64,000 nt of DNA, taken from assembly GCA_947174495.1 (NCBI GenBank), contig CAMWJC010000006.1, positions 1 to 64,000 on the forward strand. Direction: 5' to 3'. Shown here piece by piece: positions 8,784-17,385 of the stretch (position 1 is its first letter; each line of letters opens with the position of its first letter). The translations under genes and the position numbers were made by a program. Source of the DNA: an uncultured Lachnospiraceae bacterium. Lineage in GTDB: Bacteria; Bacillota; Clostridia; Lachnospirales; Lachnospiraceae. The notes below the pieces were generated by a model, which was not told where the DNA came from, did not search any database, and saw nothing but the letters and a program-made list of their open reading frames with translations.

Positions 8784-10124
8784 ATGACAACAGATTTTTC
8801 AGAGGGAAAAGTGTGGAAGAACATTATTTTTCAGGCCATTCCATTAACTTTGGCACAGCTAGTACAGCTGCTTTATAATGTGGTTGACCGAATTTACATC
8901 GGGCATCTTCCGGGAGCGGATAATATGGCGCTGACCGGCGTCGGTCTTACTTTTCCTGTTATTACATTGATTGCAGCTTTTACGAATCTGTTTGGCACAG
9001 GCGGTACCCCTCTATTCTCTATTGCCAGAGGGGAAGGTAATGTGGAAAAGGCAGAAAGGATTATGGGAAATGTATTTTCTCTGCTGATTAGAGCTTCACT
9101 TTTGATCTTTTTCTTTTGCTTTTTGTTCCGTAGGCCGATTTTATTTTTGTTTGGAGCCAGCGAGGCATCCTATACGTATGCGGATAAGTATTTGCAAATT
9201 TATTTATTTGGTACATTGTTTTCCATGGTTGCCACAGGAATGAACGGGTTTATTAATGCCCAGGGGTATCCTAAGATTGGTATGCTGACAACCGTGATTG
9301 GAGCAATATTGAATTTGTTGTTGGATCCATTGTTTATATTTGTATTTCATATGGGCGTGAGCGGTGCGGCATTAGCTACGGTGATCAGTCAAATGGTTTC
9401 TGCTATCTGGGTATTTCGCTTTTTGACAGGAAAAAAGGCAATCCTACGGATCAAAAAGGAAAATATGAAGCTAGATGGCAGACTGGTGCGGAATATCATG
9501 TCCCTGGGAACTTCCGGTTTTATTGTGCAGTTTACGAATGCTCTGGTACAGATTGTCTGTAATGTTACTCTTCAAAGCCATGGCGGAGATTTATATGTGG
9601 GTATTATGACAGTTTTAAATTCTGTGAGAGAACTTTTGTCTTTGCCGGTAATGGGCATCACCAGTGGATGCCAGCCGATCCTTGGATATAATTATGGAGC
9701 AAAAAAGATGTCGCGCGTAAAAGAAGGTATTCGTTTTACTGCATTAATCGGTGTGGGATATACACTTTTGGCGTGGGTGCTGGTTATGAGGTTTCCCCAG
9801 TTTCTATTTGCTGTTTTTACTGACGATGTTACGATGGTGGAGACAGGAAATGCGGCGCTTCAAATGTATTTTTTTGGATTTTGTTTTATGGCATTCCAGT
9901 TTACGGGACAGTGCACGTTCCAATCCCTGGGATATGCAAAAAGATCGATTTTTTTCTCATTGTTCCGAAAGGCTATTATTGTAGTTCCATTGACGTTGCT
10001 TTTACCAATTTTGGGATTTGGGGTGAATGGGGTTTTTCTGGCAGAACCTGTTTCTAATCTGATAGGCGGGTTGGCATGCTTTTTAACCATGTGGTTCACA
10101 GTGTACCGAAAATTAGAGGGGTAG
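8784..10124 (+). CDS. MATE family efflux transporter
   Basis: This 446-residue membrane protein has about 12 predicted helices in two homologous halves, the usual length for MATE (multidrug and toxin extrusion) cation-coupled exporters. Conserved stretches include the first-helix PLTLAQLVQLLYNVVDRIYIG and the loop GCQPILGYNYGAKK. The start at 8784 (MTTDFSEG) was preferred to an in-frame ATG 27 bases earlier: AGGTG stands before it, and the family begins with a short segment before helix 1. The gene stands alone behind its own promoter. The substrate is not evident. Confidence 0.9.
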   Translation: MTTDFSEGKVWKNIIFQAIPLTLAQLVQLLYNVVDRIYIGHLPGADNMALTGVGLTFPVITLIAAFTNLFGTGGTPLFSIARGEGNVEKAERIMGNVFSLLIRASLLIFFFCFLFRRPILFLFGASEASYTYADKYLQIYLFGTLFSMVATGMNGFINAQGYPKIGMLTTVIGAILNLLLDPLFIFVFHMGVSGAALATVISQMVSAIWVFRFLTGKKAILRIKKENMKLDGRLVRNIMSLGTSGFIVQFTNALVQIVCNVTLQSHGGDLYVGIMTVLNSVRELLSLPVMGITSGCQPILGYNYGAKKMSRVKEGIRFTALIGVGYTLLAWVLVMRFPQFLFAVFTDDVTMVETGNAALQMYFFGFCFMAFQFTGQCTFQSLGYAKRSIFFSLFRKAIIVVPLTLLLPILGFGVNGVFLAEPVSNLIGGLACFLTMWFTVYRKLEG

Positions 10125-10178
10125 GGCAGACATTTTTTCTTTTCGTATGGTATGGACAGAACTTTTGGGGAAATAACA

Positions 10179-10208
10179 TTGAAGAAGAGAAATGGGAAAT
10201 GTTATAAT
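10179..10208 (+). promoter_or_regulatory. Promoter for the aldo/keto reductase
   Basis: TTGAAG (10179-10184), an 18-base spacer and TATAAT (10203-10208) lie 29 bases before the start codon of the next gene. Confidence 0.6.
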
Positions 10209-10237
10209 AAAAAGAGAAGAGAAAATGGAGGACCAGA

Positions 10238-11230
10238 ATGTATAAAGCAAATAAAGCAAGATATGGAACGATGATTTATAATCGGTGTGGCAGAAGCGGT
10301 CTTAAGCTGCCAGCGCTTTCCCTTGGAATGTGGCATAATTTTGGGTCCGTCAATAATGTTGAAAATATGAAACAGATTCTTTTTACGGCTTTTGATAATG
10401 GGATTACACATTTTGACCTGGCTAATAATTACGGTCCGGTATATGGAAGTGCGGAAGCGAACATGGGAAGGATACTGAAATCTGATCTCATGCCATATCG
10501 AAACGAGCTGGTGATCTCCACGAAAGCAGGATATGATATGTGGAAGGGACCATACGGAGACGGCGGTTCCCGAAAATATTTGATTGCCAGTTTGGATGAA
10601 AGTTTGAAGAGATTAGGGTTGGAGTATGTGGATATTTTTTATCATCACAGACCAGATCCCGATACGCCCATGGAGGAGACTATGGCGGCGCTGGATCAGA
10701 TTGTGAGATCCGGTAAAGCACTTTATGTGGGAATTTCCAATTACAATCAGGAGCAAACCAGAGAAGCATATTGCATTTTGCAGGAGCAAAAAACGCCCTT
10801 TGTGATTAATCAGGTTTCTTATTCCATGCTGAACCGTTGGATTGAAACGGATGGAGTGAAAGATTTCCTGTACCGTAACGGAATCGGTTGTATTGCATTC
10901 AGTCCTCTGGCGCAGGGGATTCTTACCGGCAAGTACTTAGATGGAATTCCAAAGGATTCCAGAGCGGGGAGCGGGAAAAGTCCTTATCTGCGTAAACGGG
11001 ATATTTCGGAGGAAAAGCTGGATAAAGTGAGAGCGCTTGCAGAGATTGCAGGTGAGAGAGGACAGTCGCTGACTCAGATGGCGTTATCTTGGATTTTAAG
11101 AGATGGAAAGGTAACTTCCGTTTTGATCGGAGCCAGCAGACCAGAGCAAATCGGTGAGAACATTAAAGCTCTTGAAAACATTCAGTTTTCACAGGAGGAA
11201 TGTGGCAGGATTGACGAGATTCTGGTATGA
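10238..11230 (+). CDS. Aldo/keto reductase (YghZ-like)
   Basis: This 330-residue NADPH-dependent aldo/keto reductase belongs to the AKR14/YghZ group (L-glyceraldehyde-3-phosphate reductase-like). The catalytic tetrad is visible: Asp and Tyr in FDLANNYG, Lys in STKAGYDMW and His in FYHHRPDP. The C-terminal cofactor motif SVLIGASRPEQI is present. GGAGG lies just before the ATG. It may detoxify reactive aldehydes, but the natural substrate cannot be deduced. It sits upstream of prmA with a 27-base gap and could be co-transcribed with it. Confidence 0.9.
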   Translation: MYKANKARYGTMIYNRCGRSGLKLPALSLGMWHNFGSVNNVENMKQILFTAFDNGITHFDLANNYGPVYGSAEANMGRILKSDLMPYRNELVISTKAGYDMWKGPYGDGGSRKYLIASLDESLKRLGLEYVDIFYHHRPDPDTPMEETMAALDQIVRSGKALYVGISNYNQEQTREAYCILQEQKTPFVINQVSYSMLNRWIETDGVKDFLYRNGIGCIAFSPLAQGILTGKYLDGIPKDSRAGSGKSPYLRKRDISEEKLDKVRALAEIAGERGQSLTQMALSWILRDGKVTSVLIGASRPEQIGENIKALENIQFSQEECGRIDEILV

Positions 11231-11257
11231 CACGTTATTTTTTTAGGGGATGACTTT

Positions 11258-12271
11258 ATGAAATGGTTGAAATTTAAAATAAAAACGATTACAGAAGCAG
11301 AGGATATTGTTATCAGCAGTTTGTATGATATTGGACTGGAAGGCGCACAGATTGAGGACAAGATTCCGCTCAGTGCATGGGAAAAGGAGCAGATGTTCGT
11401 TGATATTCTTCCTGATCAGCCAGAGGATGACGGAATTGCTTATCTGAGCTTTTTTATGGAAGAAAAAGAAGGAGAGGTAAAAGCCGAAGGAAGTCAATAT
11501 CCAGTATTGATCTTAGGAGACGAAGAAGTATCTGCCGAAGAGATACTTTCTCGTGCATATGCCGTGCTTGACGAAGTGAAAGAATTCATGGAAATCGGCG
11601 AGGGAAGTATCAAAATTGAGGAGACAGAGGATCTGGACTGGATCAATAACTGGAAGCAGTATTTTCATCAGTTTACCATTGATGATGTGTTGGTGATTCC
11701 GTCATGGGAGGAAGTAGGGCAGCAGGATCAGGACAAGATTATTCTTCATATTGATCCGGGCACGGCATTCGGAACCGGAATGCATGATACAACCCAGCTT
11801 TGTATTCGTCAGCTGCGAAAATATATTACACCGGAGACGGTGCTTTTGGATGTAGGAACCGGAAGCGGAATCCTGGCGATTCTTTCTCTGATGTTTGGGG
11901 CAAAGAGGGCTATGGGGACGGATCTTGATCCCTGTGCTGCAGAGGCAGTGAAAGAAAATATGGAAGTAAACGGGATTGCTGATAGTGATTTTTCCATGAT
12001 GATCGGAAATATTATTACCGATAAACAGGTTCAGGATCAAGTAGGATATGAATGCTATGATATTGTGGTGGCAAATATTCTTGCGGAGGTTCTGGTAGAA
12101 CTCACGCCGGTTATTGTGAATCAGCTGAAAAAAGGGGGTATCTATATTACATCAGGAATTATTGATGACAAGGAAGATACTGTGGTAAGTGCGGTAAGGA
12201 CAGCAGGACTGGAAGTTTTGGATGTGACTTATCAGGGAGAATGGGTCAGTGTAACAGCAAGAAAGAATTAG
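11258..12271 (+). CDS. prmA: Ribosomal protein L11 methyltransferase
   Basis: PrmA methylates lysine side chains and the N terminus of ribosomal protein L11 using S-adenosylmethionine. This 337-residue copy has the N-terminal substrate-recognition domain. The Rossmann methyltransferase domain follows, with the family signature DPGTAFGTGMHDTT, motif I LLDVGTGSGILAI and VVANILAEVL. The Shine-Dalgarno AGGGGATGA precedes the ATG. It is followed by rsmE, the usual neighbour in Firmicutes, forming a ribosome-modification pair. Confidence 0.95.
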   Translation: MKWLKFKIKTITEAEDIVISSLYDIGLEGAQIEDKIPLSAWEKEQMFVDILPDQPEDDGIAYLSFFMEEKEGEVKAEGSQYPVLILGDEEVSAEEILSRAYAVLDEVKEFMEIGEGSIKIEETEDLDWINNWKQYFHQFTIDDVLVIPSWEEVGQQDQDKIILHIDPGTAFGTGMHDTTQLCIRQLRKYITPETVLLDVGTGSGILAILSLMFGAKRAMGTDLDPCAAEAVKENMEVNGIADSDFSMMIGNIITDKQVQDQVGYECYDIVVANILAEVLVELTPVIVNQLKKGGIYITSGIIDDKEDTVVSAVRTAGLEVLDVTYQGEWVSVTARKN

Positions 12272-12319
12272 TTTGTGAATAAATGTTCTTAAAATGCCGG
12301 TTTTGCATAAGGGGGCTGT

Positions 12320-13060
12320 ATGTATCAGTTTTTTGTGAATCCTTCGCAGATTCGAGATCAAGACGCGGTGATCAAGGGGAAGGATGTTAATCATATTAAA
12401 AATGTACTTCGCATGAAGCAAGGGGATCAGATTATCTTAAGAAATGGGTTTGATGGTCGCAAGTATCTTTGCAGAATTGAATCGCTTTGCGAGGAGGAAA
12501 TCGGGTGTAGGGTTTGCATGATAGAAGATGGCAGTACAGAGCTGCCTTCTAAGGTCTATCTTTTTCAGGGGCTTCCCAAAAGCGATAAGATGGAGACGAT
12601 TATTCAAAAAGCGGTGGAGCTTGGTGTATATGAGATTATTCCTGTAGCATGCAGACGCTCGGTAGTAAAGCTGGATGAAAAGAAAGAAAAATCGAAGTTG
12701 ACAAGATGGCAGGGAATTTCTGAGGCGGCGGCTAAACAAAGTAAAAGAGAAATGATTCCACAGATAAAAGAAGTTATGAGCTTTCAGGAAGCAGTTTCTT
12801 ACAGCAGATGTGCTAAAGTCAGAGTTATTCCCTATGAATTGTGGGAAGGAATGGACAAAACCAGGGAAATTCTGGGAGGACTTAAGCCGTCAGAAGATGT
12901 GGCGGTTTTTATTGGACCTGAAGGAGGGTTTGCTGAGGAGGAAATAGAAAAAGCCATGCAGGAGGAGATTTTGCCGATCACACTGGGCAAACGTATTTTG
13001 CGCACAGAAACGGCAGGCATGACAGTTCTCTCCATTATAATGTACCATTTAGACCAATAG
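12320..13060 (+). CDS. rsmE: 16S rRNA (uracil-1498-N3)-methyltransferase
   Basis: RsmE is a SPOUT-class enzyme that methylates N3 of U1498 in 16S rRNA. The 246-residue length fits. The N-terminal PUA-like part contains HIKNVLRMKQGDQI. The C-terminal knot region contains FIGPEGGFAEEEI and LGKRILRTETAG, the SAM-binding knot residues. AAGGGGG precedes the start. It follows prmA at a 48-base distance and is probably in the same transcript. Confidence 0.95.
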   Translation: MYQFFVNPSQIRDQDAVIKGKDVNHIKNVLRMKQGDQIILRNGFDGRKYLCRIESLCEEEIGCRVCMIEDGSTELPSKVYLFQGLPKSDKMETIIQKAVELGVYEIIPVACRRSVVKLDEKKEKSKLTRWQGISEAAAKQSKREMIPQIKEVMSFQEAVSYSRCAKVRVIPYELWEGMDKTREILGGLKPSEDVAVFIGPEGGFAEEEIEKAMQEEILPITLGKRILRTETAGMTVLSIIMYHLDQ

Positions 13061-13074
13061 TTACATAATATATA

Positions 13075-13115
13075 TTAGCCGCAAAGCGCGAAAGCGCGGG
13101 TTTGCGAGTTTAATG
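13075..13115 (+). repeat. Intergenic repeat with TTTGCGAG core and GAAA-loop hairpin (copy a)
   Basis: After the rsmE stop, CGCAAAGCGC, a GAAA loop and GCGC-GGG-TTTGCG form a hairpin with a three-base bulge (13080-13106). The 3' arm contains TTTGCGAG, the core shared with copies near 14321, 54939 and 62751. There is no T-run, so it is not a standard terminator. Confidence 0.45.
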
Positions 13116-13149
13116 AGGAACAAAAGAATTTAGAAAGGCCAGTAATCAT

Positions 13150-14304
13150 ATGGAGGTATATTTGGATAATTCGGCAACTACCAGATGTTTTGATCAGGTA
13201 GCGGAACTGACGGCTCATATTATGTGTGAAGACTATGGAAATCCCTCCAGTCTCCATAGAAAGGGCGTACAGGCAGAAAAATACACCCGCTATGCAAAAG
13301 AGGTAATTGCAGGAAATTTAAAGGTAAACGAAAAAGAAATATTTTTTACATCAGGAGGAACCGAGTCTGATAATCTTGCATTGATCGGATGTGCCCGTGC
13401 AAACTGTCGCAGCGGACGGCATTTGATCACAACACAGATTGAGCATCCTGCTGTTTTACAGACTATGAAGCACTTAGAGGAAGAGGGGTTTCGTGTGACC
13501 TATCTTCCGGTGGATAAATTGGGCTGCATCAGGCTGGAAGATTTAGAGAGGGCGATTACAGGAGAAACCATATTGGTCTCCATCATGCATACGAACAATG
13601 AAGTAGGGGCTATGCAGCCTGTTGCCCAGGCCGGTGCATTGATTAAAAGAATGAATCCCAGAATTTTATTTCATGTAGATGCGGTTCAGGGATATGGAAA
13701 ATTTCGTATTTATCCCAAGAGGATGAAAATTGATTTATTATCAGCCAGTGGGCATAAGATCCATGGACCGAAGGGGGTAGGACTTCTTTATGTAGATGAG
13801 AAGGTCAAGATAAAGCCCATTTCTTTTGGCGGAGGACAGCAAGGCGGTATGCGTTCGGGGACGGAAAATGTCCCGGGAGCGGCCGGATTTGCAAAAGCGG
13901 TAGAGCTTGTCTATAAGAATCTGGATCAGGATATGGAAAGAATGTATCAGATTAAGAGAGCCTTTGTGGATGGCGTTCAAAAGATGGATGATGTGGTGGT
14001 AAACGGATGCCCGGATGAAGCCGGAGCACCTCATGTAGTCAGTGTTTCTTTCAGGGGAGTCCGCAGTGAGGTATTACTTCATGCATTGGAGGATAAGGGG
14101 ATTTATGTTTCGGCAGGCAGTGCCTGCTCTGCACGGAAACCCCAGCCATCGGCAACTCTTCAGGCGATGGGAATTGAGAAAGAACTTTTAAGTTCTACGA
14201 TCCGGTTTAGCTTTTCGGTCTTTACGACGATGGAAGAGATAAACTATACTTTACAGACTTTATATGATATAATTCCTATGCTCAGGAAATATACACGTAA
14301 ATAG
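13150..14304 (+). CDS. Cysteine desulfurase (NifS/IscS-like, ThiI partner)
   Basis: This PLP-dependent enzyme takes sulfur from cysteine and passes it on as a persulfide. The 384-residue protein starts with YLDNSATTR. The PLP lysine is in SASGHKIHGPKG and the catalytic cysteine in SAGSACSARKPQPS. The cysteine loop is of the short-range NifS/IscS type. It is directly upstream of thiI. In Firmicutes a dedicated cysteine desulfurase (NifZ in Bacillus) commonly sits beside thiI and supplies sulfur for 4-thiouridine in tRNA. That is its most likely role here, though a broader role in Fe-S or thiamine synthesis cannot be excluded. Confidence 0.92.
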   Translation: MEVYLDNSATTRCFDQVAELTAHIMCEDYGNPSSLHRKGVQAEKYTRYAKEVIAGNLKVNEKEIFFTSGGTESDNLALIGCARANCRSGRHLITTQIEHPAVLQTMKHLEEEGFRVTYLPVDKLGCIRLEDLERAITGETILVSIMHTNNEVGAMQPVAQAGALIKRMNPRILFHVDAVQGYGKFRIYPKRMKIDLLSASGHKIHGPKGVGLLYVDEKVKIKPISFGGGQQGGMRSGTENVPGAAGFAKAVELVYKNLDQDMERMYQIKRAFVDGVQKMDDVVVNGCPDEAGAPHVVSVSFRGVRSEVLLHALEDKGIYVSAGSACSARKPQPSATLQAMGIEKELLSSTIRFSFSVFTTMEEINYTLQTLYDIIPMLRKYTRK

Positions 14305-14305
14305 G

Positions 14306-14345
14306 CAACGGATGTCATGCTTTGCGAGCCGTCTTTATGTTAATA
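14306..14345 (+). repeat. Intergenic repeat with TTTGCGAG core (copy b)
   Basis: Starting two bases after the cysteine desulfurase stop, this roughly 37-base stretch matches the segment after leuA (54925-54962) at most positions, including AACGG, GTCA, GCTTTGCGAG and TTATGT. It is followed directly by a hairpin, as is the leuA copy. Confidence 0.55.
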
Positions 14346-14347
14346 AA

Positions 14348-14372
14348 CCGGCGCTGCAGATTGCAGCGCTGG
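14348..14372 (+). other. Hairpin in the thiI leader
   Basis: An 11-base-pair inverted repeat (CCGGCGCTGCA / TGCAGCGCTGG, loop GAT, one G-T pair) lies about 10 bases before the thiI Shine-Dalgarno site. It has A's, not T's, downstream on the plus strand. It is therefore not a terminator in that direction and may affect thiI translation or mRNA stability. Confidence 0.5.
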
Positions 14373-14389
14373 TCAAAAAAGGAGTCAGT

Positions 14390-15574
14390 ATGTTTAGTGC
14401 ATTTTTGATCAAGTACGCAGAAATTGGTGTAAAAGGAAAAAACAGATATTTATTTGAGGAAGCGTTGGTGCAGCAGATCAAGTATGCATTAAAGCGTTGT
14501 GAGGGAGAGTTTAAGGTCACAAGGACAGATGGCAGGATCTATGTACATGCATTGTCTGATTTTGATTATGAGGAGACGGTGGACAACTTAAAGACCGTAT
14601 TTGGAATATCGGGAATATGCCCAGTGGTTCATGTGGAGGATGAAGGCTTTGAGAAGCTGGCAGAAACGGTAGTTTCTTATGTGGACAAGGTATACCCGGA
14701 TAAGCATATGACCTTTAAGGTACAGGCAAGGAGAGCCAGAAAAAATTATCCCATGAACTCCATGGAAATTAATATGGCACTTGGAGAGGCCGTTCTCAAT
14801 GCTTATTCGGAAATGAAAGTGGATGTACATCATCCGGATGTGATGCTCTATGTGGAAATTCGTGAGAAAATATACATATATTCTATTGAGATTCCCGGCC
14901 CTGGCGGTATGCCGGTGGGAAGCAACGGAAAGGCAATGCTCCTTTTGTCCGGCGGTATTGATTCACCAGTGGCAGGGTACATGATCGCGAAGAGAGGAGT
15001 AAAGATTGATGCGGTTTATTTTCATGCACCTCCATATACCAGCGACCGTGCAAAGCAGAAGGTTGTCGATCTGGCAAAGCAGGTATCACGCTATGCAGGA
15101 CCGGTTTATCTTCACGTCATTAATTTTACGGATATCCAGCTTTATATATATGAAAAATGTCCCCATGAAGAGCTTACGATAATCATGCGCCGGTATATGA
15201 TGAAGATAGCGGAAATGATAGCGAAGGAAAATGATTGTCTGGGGCTGATCACAGGGGAGAGTATTGGTCAAGTGGCATCTCAGACCGTGCAGTCACTGGC
15301 TGTTACCAATGAGGTCTGCACATTGCCTGTGTTTCGTCCGTTAATTGGATTTGATAAGATGGAGATTGTAGAGGTTTCGGAAAAGATAGGTACTTATGAG
15401 ACTTCCATTCTTCCTTTTGAAGATTGCTGCACAATTTTTGTCGCAAAGCATCCGGTAACGAAACCGAATCTGAATGTGATCAAACGTCATGAGCAGAATT
15501 TGACTGAAAAAATTGATGAATTGGTACAACAGGCAATCGAATCCGATGAGGTAGTGATCGTGAAATATACGTAA
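14390..15574 (+). CDS. thiI: tRNA 4-thiouridine synthase ThiI
   Basis: ThiI activates U8 of tRNA with ATP and inserts sulfur. The 394-residue protein has an N-terminal ferredoxin-like and THUMP RNA-binding region (about 1-165). The PP-loop ATPase follows (LLLSGGIDSPVAGYM), and the family segment with FEDCCTIFVAKHPVTKP. There is no rhodanese domain, as usual in Firmicutes. The start at 14390 (MFSAFLIKYAEIGVKGKNR) was chosen because AAGGAG precedes it and it matches the family N terminus; the open frame extends 26 codons further upstream. The upstream cysteine desulfurase is the likely sulfur donor. Confidence 0.95.
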   Translation: MFSAFLIKYAEIGVKGKNRYLFEEALVQQIKYALKRCEGEFKVTRTDGRIYVHALSDFDYEETVDNLKTVFGISGICPVVHVEDEGFEKLAETVVSYVDKVYPDKHMTFKVQARRARKNYPMNSMEINMALGEAVLNAYSEMKVDVHHPDVMLYVEIREKIYIYSIEIPGPGGMPVGSNGKAMLLLSGGIDSPVAGYMIAKRGVKIDAVYFHAPPYTSDRAKQKVVDLAKQVSRYAGPVYLHVINFTDIQLYIYEKCPHEELTIIMRRYMMKIAEMIAKENDCLGLITGESIGQVASQTVQSLAVTNEVCTLPVFRPLIGFDKMEIVEVSEKIGTYETSILPFEDCCTIFVAKHPVTKPNLNVIKRHEQNLTEKIDELVQQAIESDEVVIVKYT

Positions 15575-15575
15575 A

Positions 15576-15610
15576 AAGGACTGCCATTTAGGCAGTCCTT
15601 GATTTCTTTT
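15576..15610 (+). terminator. Rho-independent terminator after thiI
   Basis: AAGGACTGCC and GGCAGTCCTT form a perfect 10-base-pair stem with loop ATTTA, followed by GATTTCTTTT. It ends the desulfurase-thiI transcript just after the thiI stop. Confidence 0.85.
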
Positions 15611-15634
15611 GAGTACGCCTTACGGCAATCTTAA

Positions 15635-15865
15635 TTAAATCATGTACGGTTTTAACGTTTCCAAAATCTCATCTACATTGTCTTCTACATGGATATTCAG
15701 ATCAATGGGTTTGGATAAATCCAGACTGAAAATTCCCATGATAGATTTTGCATCGATGACATATCTTCCAGATACCAAGTCAAAGTCATAATCAAATTTT
15801 GTAATATCATTTACGAAAGATTTTACTTTGTCAATTGAATTCAATGAAATCTGAACTGTTTTCAT
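15635..15865 (-). CDS. HPr-like protein lacking the active-site histidine (Crh-like)
   Basis: This 76-residue protein has the HPr length and fold pattern. The regulatory serine segment DAKSIMGIFSLDL matches the Ser46 site of HPr (KSIMG). The N-terminal active-site loop, normally GLHxRPA, is replaced by NSIDKVKSF and is a few residues shorter, so there is no His15 to carry phosphate from PEP. This pattern resembles Bacillus Crh, which keeps Ser46 but lacks His15 and acts in catabolite repression with CcpA. Regulatory function is inferred. GGAGG stands before the ATG. A complete HPr is encoded at 52957-53220. Confidence 0.75.
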   Translation of the reverse strand: MKTVQISLNSIDKVKSFVNDITKFDYDFDLVSGRYVIDAKSIMGIFSLDLSKPIDLNIHVEDNVDEILETLKPYMI

Positions 15866-15879
15866 GGTAAATTACCTCC

Positions 15880-15908
15880 TTCAAATTGTTCATACCTTCT
15901 GCTATTAT
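15880..15908 (+). promoter_or_regulatory. Possible promoter for mtaB
   Basis: TTCAAA (15880-15885), a 17-base spacer and TATTAT (15903-15908). It overlaps the oppositely directed promoter of the HPr-like gene. Confidence 0.35.
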
Positions 15909-15935
15909 AGTAAGGGGTAATGGTTGAAAAGTCAA
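15907..15935 (-). promoter_or_regulatory. Possible promoter for the HPr-like gene
   Basis: On the minus strand TTGACT (15935-15930), a 17-base spacer and TACTAT (15912-15907) precede the gene by about 40 bases. The -10 element is a modest match. Confidence 0.4.
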
Positions 15936-15968
15936 TGATAAAACAATACAAAAAAAGTGGTGAATAAT

Positions 15969-17324
15969 ATGAAAAGTGTAGCATTTCACAATCTCGGCTG
16001 TAAAGTGAACGGATATGAGATGGACTTTATGCAACAAACATTAGAGGAAAGAGGATATAAAATTGTATCTTTTGAGGAACGGGCGGATATTTACATTATA
16101 AATACATGCACAGTTACCAATATAGCGGACCGGAAAAGCAGACAGATGCTTCATAGGGCAAAAAAGTTGAATCCAGATGCGGTGGTGGTGGCAGTTGGAT
16201 GTTATGTACAGGTGGGAAACGAAGATACATTACGGGATATGAGTATTGATCTGGCTGTGGGAAATAACCGGAAGAAGGATTTGGTCTTTATTTTGGAAGA
16301 ATACCTTAAAGAAAGAGAAATCAAAGGAGCATTTTCTGATAAAACACTTTATGGAAAGACAATTATAGATATTGGGAATACGAGTGAATATGAAGCAATG
16401 GAACTAAGACATACAGCCGGACACACCAGGGCATTTATTAAGGTGCAGGACGGATGCAATCAATTTTGTTCCTACTGTATCATCCCTTATGCAAGAGGAA
16501 GAATCCGAAGCCGTGAGATTGAAGATGTGGTTACAGAGGTAAAGACGCTCGCCGGAAACGGGTACCATGAGGTGGTTCTTACCGGTATTCATTTAAGCTC
16601 CTATGGCTTATCCGGAGGCAATGATTTCTCACAGAGCAGACTGCTTGCGCTGATAAAGGCGGTATCACAGGTTTCGGGCATCGAGCGTATCCGCTTAGGC
16701 TCCTTAGAGCCCCGGATTATTACCGAGCAGTTTGTACGGGAACTGGCAGAATGCAGCAAGCTTTGCCCTCACTTTCATTTATCTCTGCAAAGTGGATGCG
16801 ATTCTGTTTTGAAAAGAATGAATAGAAAGTATACAGCAGGGGAATATTATGAAAAGGTATGTATGCTAAGAAATTTTTATGAAAATCCGGCAATTACCAC
16901 GGACGTAATTGTAGGTTTTCCGGGAGAAAGTGAGCAGGAGTTTTGTGAAACTGCAGATTTCCTCAAAAAAACAGGATTTTATGAGATGCATATTTTTAAA
17001 TATTCCAGGCGGAAAGGAACGCCTGCTGCAGAGATGAAAGAACAGATCCCAGAGGACGTGAAAGGAGAAAGAAGCGCCAGACTGATGGAATTGGAAGCGT
17101 TCATGTCTTATAAATACAGGGAGAGCTATTTACATAAAGAAATGGAAGTTTTGTTTGAGGAAAAAAAGACTATAAACGGAAAGAGCTATCAGATCGGTCA
17201 TACCAGAGAGTATATCAAAGCAGCGTGCGAAACCGGTGAAAATCTTTCTGGACAGATATTTAACGGTGTTTCCGAAAGGTTCCTTCAGCCTGACATTTTA
17301 CTGTTTCAGGAGCAAATGCATTGA
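15969..17324 (+). CDS. mtaB: tRNA (t6A37) methylthiotransferase MtaB
   Basis: MtaB is a radical-SAM enzyme that adds a methylthio group to t6A37 of tRNAs, giving ms2t6A. The 451-residue protein has the UPF0004 domain (LGCKVNGYEMD, INTCTVTNIAD and a third Cys in VAVGCYVQ), which binds the second Fe-S cluster. The radical SAM core has CxxxCxxC in GCNQFCSYC. A C-terminal TRAM-like segment follows. The N terminus and KVN sequence fit MtaB better than MiaB. The ATG at 15969 was preferred because GGTGA lies five bases before it. An in-frame GTG pair occurs four codons earlier. Confidence 0.92.
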   Translation: MKSVAFHNLGCKVNGYEMDFMQQTLEERGYKIVSFEERADIYIINTCTVTNIADRKSRQMLHRAKKLNPDAVVVAVGCYVQVGNEDTLRDMSIDLAVGNNRKKDLVFILEEYLKEREIKGAFSDKTLYGKTIIDIGNTSEYEAMELRHTAGHTRAFIKVQDGCNQFCSYCIIPYARGRIRSREIEDVVTEVKTLAGNGYHEVVLTGIHLSSYGLSGGNDFSQSRLLALIKAVSQVSGIERIRLGSLEPRIITEQFVRELAECSKLCPHFHLSLQSGCDSVLKRMNRKYTAGEYYEKVCMLRNFYENPAITTDVIVGFPGESEQEFCETADFLKKTGFYEMHIFKYSRRKGTPAAEMKEQIPEDVKGERSARLMELEAFMSYKYRESYLHKEMEVLFEEKKTINGKSYQIGHTREYIKAACETGENLSGQIFNGVSERFLQPDILLFQEQMH

Positions 17325-17349
17325 ATTTTGGGAAAAAATGGAGTATGAT
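17321..17349 (+). promoter_or_regulatory. Promoter for ireB-ruvX cluster
   Basis: TTGAAT (17321-17326), a 17-base spacer and TATGAT (17344-17349) overlap the end of mtaB and precede ireB by 37 bases. Confidence 0.5.
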
Positions 17350-17385
17350 AAGGGATAACGAATGTTTTGGTAAGGGGTGTGACTT

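Noticed and set aside
14312-14389. N-terminal extension of thiI by 26 codons
   Set aside because: The stretch covers a dispersed repeat and a hairpin; ThiI homologues start at MFSAFL and AAGGAG precedes that ATG.
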